Shown: positions 33,281 to 42,326 of the stretch, one piece after another | How positions within the stretch are numbered: position 1 is the stretch's first letter | How the letters are laid out: each line of letters opens with the position of its first letter | NCBI RefSeq assembly: GCF_001044235.1 | Contig: NZ_JYNL01000064.1 | Location: forward strand, 733,502 to 797,501 | DNA length: 64,000 nucleotides | Source of the DNA: Mycolicibacterium chlorophenolicum | GTDB lineage: Bacteria; Actinomycetota; Actinomycetes; Mycobacteriales; Mycobacteriaceae | Reading direction: 5' to 3' | The notes under the pieces: model-generated | Seen by the model: the letters and a program-made list of their open reading frames with translations, nothing else | Database searches by the model: none | Told to the model about the DNA's origin: nothing | Program-made: the position numbers and the translations under genes

Positions 33281-34994
33281 CCGGCACGATGTCGGCGGCG
33301 CCCAGCCGTGCACCGTCGGCGGTCTCGTCGTCGGGCATGGCCTGGCTCTCCCGCTCGGCGGCGACGCGGGCCAGGTAGTGCGCGATCTCCCGCTCCTTCT
33401 GCTCGTCGGACCAGCCGAGTAGCGGAGCCATCAGATCGGCGACTTCCGAACAGGATTCGGTGCCGCGGTCGAACGTCTCGATCGAGATGCGCGTGCGCCG
33501 GCACAGGATGTCGTCCAGGTGCAGCGCGCCCTCGTGGGTGGTGCCGTACACCACCTCGGCGCGCAGATAGTCGTCGGCCGCGGCCAGCGGCGCACCGAGC
33601 GACGGATCCTCCCGGATCAGGGCGAGGATCTCGCCGATCATCGAGCCGTACCGGTTCAGCAGCGCGGCGATGCGCGACTCGTTGAGGCCGGACTCGGCCG
33701 CAAGTTGGGTCCGCGCATTCCACATCGCCCGGTAGCCCTCGGCGCCCAGCAGTGGCACATCGTCGGTGATGCAGCCCGGAATCCGCCGGTCGAAGGTCTC
33801 ACCCAGGCCGTGGACGGCCTCGTCGACCGCGTCCTTGGCCATCACCCGGTAGGTGGTGTACTTGCCGCCGGCGATCACCACCAGACCCGGAACACTGTGC
33901 GCCACAGCGTGTTCGCGGGACAGCGCCGAGGTGTCGGCGCTCTCGCCCGCGAGCAGCGGCCGCAGCCCCGCGAACACGCCCTCCACATCGGCCTCGGTGA
34001 GCGGCGTCCGCAGCACCGTGTTGACCTGGTCGAGCAGGTAGCGGATGTCCTTCTGGCTCGCCGCCGGATGGGCCTTGTCCAGCGACCAGTCGGTGTCGGT
34101 GGTGCCGATGATCCAGTGCCGGCCCCACGGGATGACGAACAGCACCGAGGTCTCGGTGCGCAGGATGATGCCGGTCGAGGAGCGGATCCGGTCCCGCGGC
34201 ACCACCAGGTGGATGCCCTTGCTCGAGCGCACGTGGAACTGACCGCGCTCGTTGGCCAGCGTCTGGGTGTCGTCGGTCCACACACCGGTGGCGTTGATCA
34301 CCTGACGCGCCCGCAGGGTGTACTCGCGGCCGGATTCCAGGTCCACCACGCGGGCACCGGTGACCCGCTCACCCTCGCGGATCAGGTCGACCACTCGGGT
34401 GCGGGTGGCGACCCGCGCGCCGTAGGCGGCCGCGGTGCGGGCGATGGTCATGGTGTGCCGGGCGTCGTCGACCTGCGCGTCGTAGTACTGGAGGGCGCCG
34501 ACGAGCGCGTCCTTGCTCAGCGACGGCGCGGCGCGCAGCGCACCGCGTCGGGTCAGGTGCCGGTGCAACGGAACCCCGGCGCCGTGGCCGGACGCTTTCG
34601 ACATCGCGTCGTAGAGCGCGAGACCGGCGCCCAGATACAGCCGCTCCCATCCGCGGTGCTTGAGCGGATAGAGGAATTTGACGGGCCGGACCAGGTGCGG
34701 CGCCAATTTCTCGAGCATCAGGCCGCGTTCGGAGAGCGCCTCGGCGACCAGCCCGAAGTCGAGCATCTCCAGGTAGCGCAGCCCGCCGTGGATCAGCTTG
34801 CTGGAGCGGCTCGACGTCCCGGAGGCGAGGTCGCGGGCCTCGACCAGACCGGTCCGCAGGCCCCGGGTGGCGGCGTCGAGGGCGGCGCCGGCGCCGACCA
34901 CCCCGCCTCCGATGATCAGGATGTCCAGCGGTTCGTCCGCCATGTCGGTCAGGGCGGCGTCCCGGTTGCGGGGGGACAGTGGAAGGGATTGCAT
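33273..34994 (-). CDS. glpD: Glycerol-3-phosphate dehydrogenase (FAD) GlpD
   Basis: Membrane-associated FAD enzyme of 573 residues that oxidises glycerol 3-phosphate to dihydroxyacetone phosphate. FAD motif DILIIGGGVVGAGAALDAATRG at about residue 25, then ASGTSSRSSKLIHGGLRYLE, and QLRCYDAQVDDARHTM-type segment (here YYDAQVDDARHTM). The C-terminal DAO_C domain is present. The start (MQSLPLSP) is set by an AAAGG ribosome site. It is the last gene of the glpF-glpK-glpD operon. Confidence 0.93.
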   Translation of the reverse strand: MQSLPLSPRNRDAALTDMADEPLDILIIGGGVVGAGAALDAATRGLRTGLVEARDLASGTSSRSSKLIHGGLRYLEMLDFGLVAEALSERGLMLEKLAPHLVRPVKFLYPLKHRGWERLYLGAGLALYDAMSKASGHGAGVPLHRHLTRRGALRAAPSLSKDALVGALQYYDAQVDDARHTMTIARTAAAYGARVATRTRVVDLIREGERVTGARVVDLESGREYTLRARQVINATGVWTDDTQTLANERGQFHVRSSKGIHLVVPRDRIRSSTGIILRTETSVLFVIPWGRHWIIGTTDTDWSLDKAHPAASQKDIRYLLDQVNTVLRTPLTEADVEGVFAGLRPLLAGESADTSALSREHAVAHSVPGLVVIAGGKYTTYRVMAKDAVDEAVHGLGETFDRRIPGCITDDVPLLGAEGYRAMWNARTQLAAESGLNESRIAALLNRYGSMIGEILALIREDPSLGAPLAAADDYLRAEVVYGTTHEGALHLDDILCRRTRISIETFDRGTESCSEVADLMAPLLGWSDEQKEREIAHYLARVAAERESQAMPDDETADGARLGAADIVPVS

Positions 34995-35032
34995 GAGTTG
35001 ACCTTTCGGGGTCGAGGGTGTCGGGGGTGCGG

Positions 35033-36550
35033 TCAGCTGACGTCCACCCAGTCGAGCGTGCGCGAGACGGCCTTGCTCCACTGGGCGTGGCCGGTCTGCC
35101 GCTGCTCGTCGGACCACTGCGGTTGCCAGCGCTTGTCTTCGAGCCAGTTCTTGCGCAGCTCGTCGGTGTCCTTCCAGAACCCGACGGCCAGCCCGGCGGC
35201 GTAGGCGGCGCCCAGCGCGGTGGTCTCGGCGACCACGGGCTTGACCACGTCGACCCCGAGCACGTCGGCCTGGATCTGCATGCACAGGTTGTTGGCGGTG
35301 ATGCCGCCGTCGACCTTCAGCACCTCCAGGTGCACGCCGGAATCGGCCTCCATCGCCTCCACGACGTCGCGGCTCTGGTAGCAGATCGCCTCCAGCGTGG
35401 CGCGGGCCACGTGCGCGTTGGTGTTGAACCGGGACAGCCCGACGATCGCGCCCCGCGCGTCGGACCGCCAGTGGGGGGCGAACAGCCCCGAGAACGCCGG
35501 CACGAAGTAGACGCCGCCGTTGTCCTCGACCTGTCGTGCCAGCACCTCCGATTGTGCTGCGCCGCTGATGATCCCGAGCTGATCGCGCAGCCACTGGACG
35601 GCCGAGCCGGTGACGGCGATGGAACCCTCCAGCGCGTAGACGGCGTCGGCGTCACCGAGCTTGTAGGCGACCGTGGTCAGCAGTCCGGACTTGGATCGCA
35701 CGATGTCGGTGCCGGTGTTGATCAGCATGAAGTTGCCGGTGCCGTAGGTGTTCTTGGCCTCTCCCGGGGCGAAGCACACCTGGCCGACGGTGGCCGCCTG
35801 CTGGTCGCCCAGGGCACCGGTGAGCGGCACCTCGCCGCCCAGCGGGCCGTCGGCGAGGGTCATGCCGTACGGCTCCGGGGAGGACGAGGGCACGATCTCG
35901 GGGAGCATCTGGCGCGGAATCCCGAAGAGCGACAACAGTTCGTCGTCCCAGTCCAGGGTCTCCAGGTTCATCAGCATGGTGCGGCTGGCGTTGGTGACGT
36001 CGGTGACGTGCACGCCGCCGTGGCTGCCGCCGGTCAGCCGCCACAGCAGCCAGCTGTCGGTGTTGCCGAACAGGGCCTCGCCGCGTTCGGCGGCCTCGCG
36101 GACGCCGTCGACGTTGTCGAGGATCCACTTGATCTTGCCGCCGGAGAAGTAGGTCGCCGGTGGCAGACCCGCCTTGTGCCGGATGGTGTCACCGTGGCCC
36201 TGGGCCTCCAGCGCGCTGGCGATCCGGTCGGTGCGGGTGTCCTGCCAGACGATCGCGTTGTAGTAGGGCCGGCCGGTGCGCTTGTTCCACACCACGGTCG
36301 TCTCGCGCTGGTTGGTGATCCCGAGCGCGGCGAGGTCGCTGCTGACCAGACCGGCCTTGCCGAGCGCCGTCTGGATGACCGAGGAGGTGCGCTCCCAGAT
36401 CTCCACCGGGTTGTGCTCGACCCAGCCGGCCTGCGGCAGGATCTGCTCGTGTTCGAGCTGATGTGCGGCGATCACGTTGCCGCCGTGGTCGAAGACCATG
36501 AAGCGGGTGCTGGTGGTGCCTTGGTCGACGGATCCGACGAAATCGGGCAT
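35033..36550 (-). CDS. glpK: Glycerol kinase GlpK
   Basis: FGGY-family kinase of 505 residues that phosphorylates glycerol with ATP. N-terminal phosphate loop SVDQGTTSTRFMVFD, GITNQRETTVVW, IVWQDTRT, and FSGLFAPHWRSDARG are all present; the latter contains the conserved PHW that is mutated to a stop in the second kinase at 38350. The ATG at 36550 has AGAAAGG upstream. Middle gene of the glp operon, 41 bp after glpF and 38 bp before glpD. Confidence 0.95.
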   Translation of the reverse strand: MPDFVGSVDQGTTSTRFMVFDHGGNVIAAHQLEHEQILPQAGWVEHNPVEIWERTSSVIQTALGKAGLVSSDLAALGITNQRETTVVWNKRTGRPYYNAIVWQDTRTDRIASALEAQGHGDTIRHKAGLPPATYFSGGKIKWILDNVDGVREAAERGEALFGNTDSWLLWRLTGGSHGGVHVTDVTNASRTMLMNLETLDWDDELLSLFGIPRQMLPEIVPSSSPEPYGMTLADGPLGGEVPLTGALGDQQAATVGQVCFAPGEAKNTYGTGNFMLINTGTDIVRSKSGLLTTVAYKLGDADAVYALEGSIAVTGSAVQWLRDQLGIISGAAQSEVLARQVEDNGGVYFVPAFSGLFAPHWRSDARGAIVGLSRFNTNAHVARATLEAICYQSRDVVEAMEADSGVHLEVLKVDGGITANNLCMQIQADVLGVDVVKPVVAETTALGAAYAAGLAVGFWKDTDELRKNWLEDKRWQPQWSDEQRQTGHAQWSKAVSRTLDWVDVS

Positions 36551-36591
36551 GGGAATGACCTTTCTGAGGGGGTGGGTTCGGTGCGGGGTGA

Positions 36592-37422
36592 TCAGCGGTC
36601 TTGGAGCTCGGCGGGTTGCTCGACGCCGATCTCCTGGGGCTGCGTCGCGGGGGGCAGGAACCTCTCGATGCCGTAGACGAACAGCGCACCGCCGATCAGA
36701 CCGCCGATGATGGGGGCGACGATCGGCACCCAGACGTAGAGTTCGGGACCGTTCGCCGAGAACATCGCCTCCTGGTAGCCGGTGATCCAGGACGCCAGGC
36801 GGGGGCCGAAGTCGCGTGCCGGGTTGATCGCGTAGCCGGCGTTGGTGCCCCACGCCATGCCGATCGCGACGACGAGGAGACCGATGATCAGCGGTGCGGT
36901 GTTGGCCAGCGGCGGATTGTTGATGGCGCTGGTCAGCGCGAAGATCACCATGACCAGCAGCGCGGTGCCGACGATCTGGTCGGCGAACGCGGTCATGACC
37001 GACACGCCCTCGCCGGGTGAGGTGGAGAAGATGCCCTGCGTCGCCTTGGTGTGGCCGGCGTCCACGGCGGCGATCTGGTCGGCGTAGACCACGCGGACGA
37101 TCAACGCGCCCACGAATGCCCCGATCATCTGGGCTCCGATGTAGGGCAGCACTTTTCGCCGTTCGAACCCACGGAAGACGGTGAGCGCCACGGTGACCGC
37201 GGGATTGAGGTGGGCGCCGCTGATCCGGCCGGCGACGAAGACGGCCATCGTCACGCCGAGCCCCCACCCGAAGGCGATCGAGTTGTGATCGCCCGAGGTG
37301 ACCGAGTCGGGGAACCCGCCGGTCACTACCTGGGCGACCACGCCGCAGCCGAACAGGACCAGGATCGCGGTGCCCAGCAGCTCGCCGGACAGTTCGCCGA
37401 GTAGTGGGTGTTTGGTTTTCAT
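36592..37422 (-). CDS. glpF: Aquaglyceroporin GlpF
   Basis: MIP-family channel of 276 residues with six hydrophobic helices and two NPA-like boxes: GAHLNPAVTVALTVF near residue 70 and GYAINPARDFGPRL near residue 205. The NPARD in the second box marks a glycerol facilitator. First gene of the minus-strand operon, divergent from the IclR regulator with a 17-bp palindrome between. Confidence 0.93.
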   Translation of the reverse strand: MKTKHPLLGELSGELLGTAILVLFGCGVVAQVVTGGFPDSVTSGDHNSIAFGWGLGVTMAVFVAGRISGAHLNPAVTVALTVFRGFERRKVLPYIGAQMIGAFVGALIVRVVYADQIAAVDAGHTKATQGIFSTSPGEGVSVMTAFADQIVGTALLVMVIFALTSAINNPPLANTAPLIIGLLVVAIGMAWGTNAGYAINPARDFGPRLASWITGYQEAMFSANGPELYVWVPIVAPIIGGLIGGALFVYGIERFLPPATQPQEIGVEQPAELQDR

Positions 37423-37527
37423 CGTTGCTTCCTCCGTGTGCGTGTCGGTACGTCCCTTGAAGCGGGCACTCGATCGATGACGTGCTGCGAACGTAAGGAG
37501 GGAATGTGACGCGCATCAACCGGCGTT

Positions 37528-37544
37528 GTTCGACAATGTCGAAC
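37528..37544. promoter_or_regulatory. Candidate operator of the glycerol IclR regulator
   Basis: GTTCGACAATGTCGAAC: perfect 7-base arms with a 3-base spacer. It lies 106 bp upstream of glpF and 48 bp upstream of the regulator start, in the divergent gap 37423-37591, and fits the size and position of IclR-family operators. Confidence 0.6.
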
Positions 37545-37591
37545 GGAGCCCAGTGGCCCCCGTCTCAGCGCCTTCAGTCAGGAGCATCTCC

Positions 37592-38353
37592 ATGCCCGGT
37601 CCCATCCAGGCCATCGCCCGCGCCACCGCGATCATCGACCTGGTCGAACGCAGTGGCCGCGCGATGCAGCTGCGCGAGATCGCGCAGGAGGTGGACCTGT
37701 CCAAGACCACGACCCACGGCATCCTGCGGACCCTGGTCGACCTCGAGTACCTCGACCAGGACCCCGACACCGGTGACTACTCGCCGGGTCCGCGGCTGTC
37801 CTCCCACGACGTCGTGGAGCTCGACGGCAACGACCTGCGCTCGGCGGCGATGCCCTGGGCGGACGCGCTGGCCCTGAGCACCGGCACGGAGGTGCTGATG
37901 ACGATGCTCGACGGCCAGGAGGCCGAGATCGTCCACCATGTGTTCCGTCCGGACGATCGGCGCCAGACCCTCCGGGTCGGTGAGCGCCTGCCGCTGCACG
38001 CCACGGGATGCGGCAAGCTCCTGCTGGCGTATTCGCCTCTGCGGGAACGACTTCTGCGCAACCTCACGCTGGACCGCTTCACCCGACGGACGTCGACCAA
38101 CCGCTCCCGGCTGGCCGCGGCGGTGGCGCGGATCAGGGCGGAGGGGGTCGCGACCGCAGACGGCGAGTGCGATCCGGACTCCGCCGACATCGCGGTTCCC
38201 GTGCACGGTCGGCGCTCCACGGTGGCGGCGATGGCGGTGCACGGGGCGCCGGAGGAGTTGCTGCGCAGCGACGGGACACCGCGCGAGGACCTCCTCGACG
38301 ATCTGCGGCACGCGGCCGCGGCGGTGATGCTGGCGCTCGAGTCGGCCCGGTGA
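37592..38353 (+). CDS. IclR family regulator of glycerol genes (GlpR/GylR-like)
   Basis: Regulator of 253 residues: winged helix QLREIAQEVDLSKTTTHGIL at about residues 25-45, then an IclR ligand domain with PLHATGCGKLLLAYSP and the C-terminal SADIAVPVHGRRSTVAAMAV. IclR proteins such as GylR control glycerol genes in Streptomyces. The ATG at 37592 is set by AGGAG seven bases upstream; an upstream start would cover the palindrome. The stop overlaps the start of the second glycerol kinase by 4 bp, so the two were a coupled operon. Confidence 0.87.
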   Translation: MPGPIQAIARATAIIDLVERSGRAMQLREIAQEVDLSKTTTHGILRTLVDLEYLDQDPDTGDYSPGPRLSSHDVVELDGNDLRSAAMPWADALALSTGTEVLMTMLDGQEAEIVHHVFRPDDRRQTLRVGERLPLHATGCGKLLLAYSPLRERLLRNLTLDRFTRRTSTNRSRLAAAVARIRAEGVATADGECDPDSADIAVPVHGRRSTVAAMAVHGAPEELLRSDGTPREDLLDDLRHAAAAVMLALESAR

Positions 38354-39867
38354 GCGATCAACGGGTGATCGCCGCGATCGACCTCGGCACGACGTCTGCG
38401 CGCTGCATGGTGTTCGACCAGCGCGCCCGTATGCTCGCCATCGCGCAGCGCGAGCAACGGCAGAGCTTCCCGCAGCCGGGCTGGGCCGAACAGGATGCAC
38501 TCGAGTTGTGGCGCAACGTGCGCCGCATCGTGCCCGAGGCGCTGAAGGCGGCGGGGCTGGACCGCTCCCACGTCGTCGCCCTCGGCATCGCCAACCAACG
38601 GGAGACCACGGTGGTGTGGGACCGCCGCACGGGCCGGCCGGTGGCGCCGGCGATCACGTGGCAGGACACCAGATCCGGACCGGTGGTCGACCAGATCGCT
38701 TCGCATGCCGCGGATTTCCGCCGGATCGCCGAACTCGATCCGGCCACCTACTTCGCCGCGCCGCGGCTGCGGTGGCTGCTCGACAACGTCCGCGGGCTCG
38801 AAGCGCGGGCCCGCCGGGGCGACGTCCTGTTCGGCACGCTGGAGACGTGGCTGATCTGGAACCTGACCGGCGGACCCAAGGGCGGCGTCCACGTCACCGA
38901 CGTGACCAACGCGAGCAGGACCCTGCTGATGGATCTGCACACCTTGCAGTGGAGCTTGAAACTGTTGGGGCACTTCGACATTCCGGAGGCGATGATGCCC
39001 CGGATCGTGTCGAACGGCGAGGTGTACGGCCGGTGCACGACGGTCGTTCCCGGAGTGCCCATCGCGGCCGCGCTGGGTGATCAGCAGGCTGCGCTGTTCG
39101 GCCAGCTGTGCTTCGAGCCCAGCGACGCCAAGTGCACCTGCGGCACCGGCGCCTTCCTGCTGATGAACGTCGGCACCTCGATCGTCCGGTCCGACCACGG
39201 CCTGCTGTCGACGGTCGCGTATGCGGCGCCGGGGGAGGAGACCAGGTACGCGCTGGAGGGACCGATCGCGGTCGCCGGCTCGCTGGTCCAGTGGTTCCGC
39301 GATGCGCTCGGGGTCATCAACACGGCACCCCAGATCGAGACGCTGGCGCGGACCGTCGAGGACAACGGCGGCTGCTACATCGTGCCCGCGTTCTCCGGAA
39401 TCTTCTCTCCGCACTAGGATTCCGAGGCCCGCGGCATCGTGGTCGGCCTGACGTCCTACATCACCCGGGGGCATCTGGCGCGCGCGGTGCTGGAGGCGGT
39501 CGCGTGGCAGACGTGGGAGGTGGTGAACGCGATGACGATCGACTCGGGGGTGCCGCTCGCACGGCTGGCCGTCGACGGCGGGATGACGTCGAACCACCTG
39601 CTCATGCAGTTCGTCGCCGACGTGCTCGACGTCCCGGTGATGCGGCCCTTCGTGTCCGAGACGGTGTCGCTGGGCGCGGCCTACGCCGCCGGGCTCGCGG
39701 TCGGGTACTGGCCCGACCGCGCCGCGCTGCGCGCCCACCGCCACGTCGCCGCGGCGTGGTATCCGAACATGGATGCGCGGCTGCGCAGACGGGAGGCCGC
39801 CGGCTGGCGGTCGGCGGTGTCCCGGGCGCTGACGGTCGACGAGGCCGCCGGGGCTGCCGAGGGGTAG
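38350..39867 (+). pseudogene. Second glycerol kinase, interrupted by one in-frame TAG
   Basis: A 505-codon FGGY kinase frame, the same length as GlpK at 35033-36550. IDLGTTSARCMVFDQ, GIANQRETTVVW, ITWQDTRS and the C-terminal DGGMTSNHLLMQFVADVL are all intact. The codon at 39415-39417 is TAG within FSPH-stop-DSEARG; functional kinases have Trp (TGG) here, as in the neighbouring GlpK (APHWRSDARG). A single G-to-A change explains it. No frameshift or other stop is seen, so the lesion looks recent. Possible fates are inactivation, rare read-through, or a base-call error. It is coupled to the IclR gene by a GTGA overlap. Confidence 0.85.
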
Positions 39868-39899
39868 CAGCCGATCGCTGAAAGATTCTCGGCGCTACC
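39863..39899. terminator. Bidirectional terminator-like hairpin
   Basis: GGTAGC-A-GCCG pairs with CGGC-GCTACC, ten base pairs with one bulged A and a 16-base loop. It fills the gap between the convergent glycerol-kinase pseudogene and the LysE-type gene, overlapping the last codons of the first. Confidence 0.5.
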
Positions 39900-39902
39900 G
39901 CA

Positions 39903-40517
39903 TCAGCGGGAGGTGACCGCCATCCGGGCCGCCAGCGCCACGTACGTCGCGGCGAAGGTCCGGCGCATCCACGTCACCACGCGGGGCCGCCTGATCACGT
40001 GCGTGCGCACCCCGGCGGCGAAGACGCCGTAGGCCGCGAACACGATGAGGGTGACCATCATGAAGACGCCGGAGAGCCCGAGCATCCGCAGGAACGCCGA
40101 ACCCGCGGCCGGATCGACGAACTGTGGCAGGAACGCGAAGAAGAACAACGTCAGCTTCGGATTCAGCACGTTGACGCCGATCGCTGTGCCGACGATGCGC
40201 CACGGCCCGGGCGGTGCCGCCGGCCCGGACTCGGTGACCAGCTCCGAGTCGTCACGCCAGGTGAGCCACGCGAGGTACAGCAGGTACGCGACGCCCAGAT
40301 ACTTCAACGTCTGGAACGCCACGGCGCTGCTGTGCAGGATGGCCGCCAGCCCGCTGACCGCCGCCACCATGTGCGGGACGATGCCCAACGTGCACCCCAC
40401 GGCCGCGACGATCGCCGCGCGGGTGCCGTGCGCCAGCCCGGTGGCCACGGCATAGAGCGCACCGGTGCCCGGGGTGGCGACCACGACGAGGGTGGTCAGC
40501 AGGAAGGCGAGCGACAT
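39903..40517 (-). CDS. LysE family amino-acid/metabolite exporter
   Basis: Membrane protein of 204 residues with six hydrophobic helices and the LysE/RhtB pattern TPGTGALYAVATGLAHGTRAAIVAAVGCTLG (in pieces) near the N-terminus and NVLNPKLTLFFFAFLPQFVD in the middle. It probably exports amino acids or related compounds. Its start codon directly follows the ilvD stop with no gap, so it is co-transcribed with the branched-chain amino-acid gene and may export overflow products. Confidence 0.87.
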   Translation of the reverse strand: MSLAFLLTTLVVVATPGTGALYAVATGLAHGTRAAIVAAVGCTLGIVPHMVAAVSGLAAILHSSAVAFQTLKYLGVAYLLYLAWLTWRDDSELVTESGPAAPPGPWRIVGTAIGVNVLNPKLTLFFFAFLPQFVDPAAGSAFLRMLGLSGVFMMVTLIVFAAYGVFAAGVRTHVIRRPRVVTWMRRTFAATYVALAARMAVTSR

Positions 40518-42248
40518 CTAGCTGCAGACCGCGCCGCCGGCGGCCGAACCGACCAGCTTGGTGTACTTGGCCAGCACGCCGGTGGTGTAGCGGGGCGGCA
40601 GCGGCTCGAAACCTGCCTTGCGCGAGTCGAATTCGGCCTCGTCGACCAGCACGTCAAGCGTGCCCTTGGCGACGTCGAGGCGGATGCGGTCACCGTCGCG
40701 CAGGAACGCGATCGGGCCGCCGTCGACGGCCTCGGGCGCGATGTGCCCGACGCACAGCCCGGTGGTGCCGCCGGAGAACCGGCCGTCGGTCATCAGCAGC
40801 ACGTCCTTGCCGAGGCCCGCGCCCTTGATCGCGCCGGTGATCGCGAGCATCTCCCGCATGCCCGGACCGCCCTTGGGGCCCTCGTAGCGGATCACCACGA
40901 CGTCGCCGTGGGTGATGGTGCCGTCCTCGAGCGCATCGAGTGCTGCCCGCTCGCGCTCGAAAACCCGTGCGGTGCCTTCGAAGACGTCGGAGTCGAAGCC
41001 CGCGGACTTCACCACCGCACCCTCGGGCGCGAGCGTGCCGTGCAGGATCGTGATGCCGCCGGTCGGGTGGATCGGCTCGGACAGCGCGCGCAGCACCTTG
41101 CCGTCGGGGTCCGGGGGCGCGATGTGCGCGAGGTTCTCGGCCATCGTCTTGCCGGTCACGGTGAGGCAATCCCCGTGCAGCAGACCGGCATCGAGCAGTG
41201 CCTTCATCACGACGGGAACCCCGCCGATGCGGTCGACGTCGTTCATCACGTAGGAGCCGAACGGCTTGACGTCGGCGAGGTGGGGCACTTTGGCGCCGAC
41301 GCGGGTGAAGTCTTCGAGCGTCAGCTTCACGTTGGCCTCGGCGGCGATCGCCAGCAGGTGCAGCACCGCGTTCGTGGAGCCGCCGAACGCCATCACCACG
41401 GCGATCGCGTTCTCGAACGCCTCCTTGGTGAGGATGTCGCGGGCGGTGATGCCGCGGCGCAGCAGTTCGACCACCGCGATGCCGCTCTTGCGGGCGAAGC
41501 CGTCGCGGCGGCGGTCGGTGGCGGGGGGAGCGGCCGAACCGGGCAGCGACATTCCCAGCGCCTCGGCGGCCGAGGCCATGGTGTTGGCGGTGTACATGCC
41601 GCCGCAGGCGCCCTCACCCGGACAGATGGCGCGTTCGATCGCGTCGACATCCTCGCGCGACATCAGCCCGCGCGCGCAGGCGCCGACGGCCTCGAACGCG
41701 TCGATGATGGTGACGTCCTTCTCGGTGCCGTCGCTCAGCTTGGCCTTGCCGGGCAGGATCGACCCGGCGTAGAGGAAGACGCTGGCGAGGTCGAGACGGG
41801 CGGCGGCCATCAGCATGCCGGGCAGCGACTTGTCGCAGCCGGCGAGCAGCACCGATCCGTCGAGCCGCTCGGCCTGCATGACGGTTTCCACGCTGTCGGC
41901 GATGATCTCCCGGCTCACCAGCGAGAAGTGCATGCCTTCGTGGCCCATGGAGATGCCGTCGGACACCGAGATGGTGCCGAACTCCATCGGGAAGCCGCCG
42001 GCTTCGAAGACGCCCTCTTTGACGGCCTTGGCGAGCCGGTCCAGCGACAGGTTGCACGGCGTGATCTCGTTCCACGACGACGCGACGCCGATCTGCGACT
42101 TGGCGAAGTCCTCGTCACCCATGCCGACCGCACGGAGCATGCCGCGCGCGGCGGCCTTCTCGAGACCGTCGGTGACGTCGCGAGAGCGGGGCTTGATGTC
42201 AGGCTTGGAATCGGACCTGGCGGTGGCGTCTGGGGACTGTGAGGGCAT
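40518..42248 (-). CDS. ilvD: Dihydroxy-acid dehydratase IlvD
   Basis: Dehydratase of 576 residues (Rv0189c is 575) in valine, leucine and isoleucine synthesis; converts 2,3-dihydroxy acids to 2-oxo acids using an Fe-S cluster. Cluster and active-site motifs include SSWNEITPCNLSLDRLA, GCDKSLPGMLMAA, GACGGMYTANTMASAAEALG and GRFSGGTTGLCVGHIAPEA. Divergent from the DUF305/ricR operon, with the RicR-like operator 48 bp before its ATG. Confidence 0.95.
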   Translation of the reverse strand: MPSQSPDATARSDSKPDIKPRSRDVTDGLEKAAARGMLRAVGMGDEDFAKSQIGVASSWNEITPCNLSLDRLAKAVKEGVFEAGGFPMEFGTISVSDGISMGHEGMHFSLVSREIIADSVETVMQAERLDGSVLLAGCDKSLPGMLMAAARLDLASVFLYAGSILPGKAKLSDGTEKDVTIIDAFEAVGACARGLMSREDVDAIERAICPGEGACGGMYTANTMASAAEALGMSLPGSAAPPATDRRRDGFARKSGIAVVELLRRGITARDILTKEAFENAIAVVMAFGGSTNAVLHLLAIAAEANVKLTLEDFTRVGAKVPHLADVKPFGSYVMNDVDRIGGVPVVMKALLDAGLLHGDCLTVTGKTMAENLAHIAPPDPDGKVLRALSEPIHPTGGITILHGTLAPEGAVVKSAGFDSDVFEGTARVFERERAALDALEDGTITHGDVVVIRYEGPKGGPGMREMLAITGAIKGAGLGKDVLLMTDGRFSGGTTGLCVGHIAPEAVDGGPIAFLRDGDRIRLDVAKGTLDVLVDEAEFDSRKAGFEPLPPRYTTGVLAKYTKLVGSAAGGAVCS

Positions 42249-42295
42249 GGGCTCGATTATGCGCCTGGCGTTTCACCCGGCCAAACCGTTATGGA

Positions 42296-42310
42296 TACCC
42301 CCGTGGGGTA
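42296..42310. promoter_or_regulatory. RicR/CsoR-type copper operator
   Basis: TACCCCCGTGGGGTA: perfect 6-base arms around CGT, matching the TACCC...GGGTA pattern described for RicR boxes in M. tuberculosis. It lies 17 bp upstream of the DUF305 start and 48 bp from ilvD. Since a ricR-like gene follows DUF305, copper-dependent autoregulation is the natural reading. Confidence 0.75.
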
Positions 42311-42326
42311 CTAGTACGCTGGGCGC

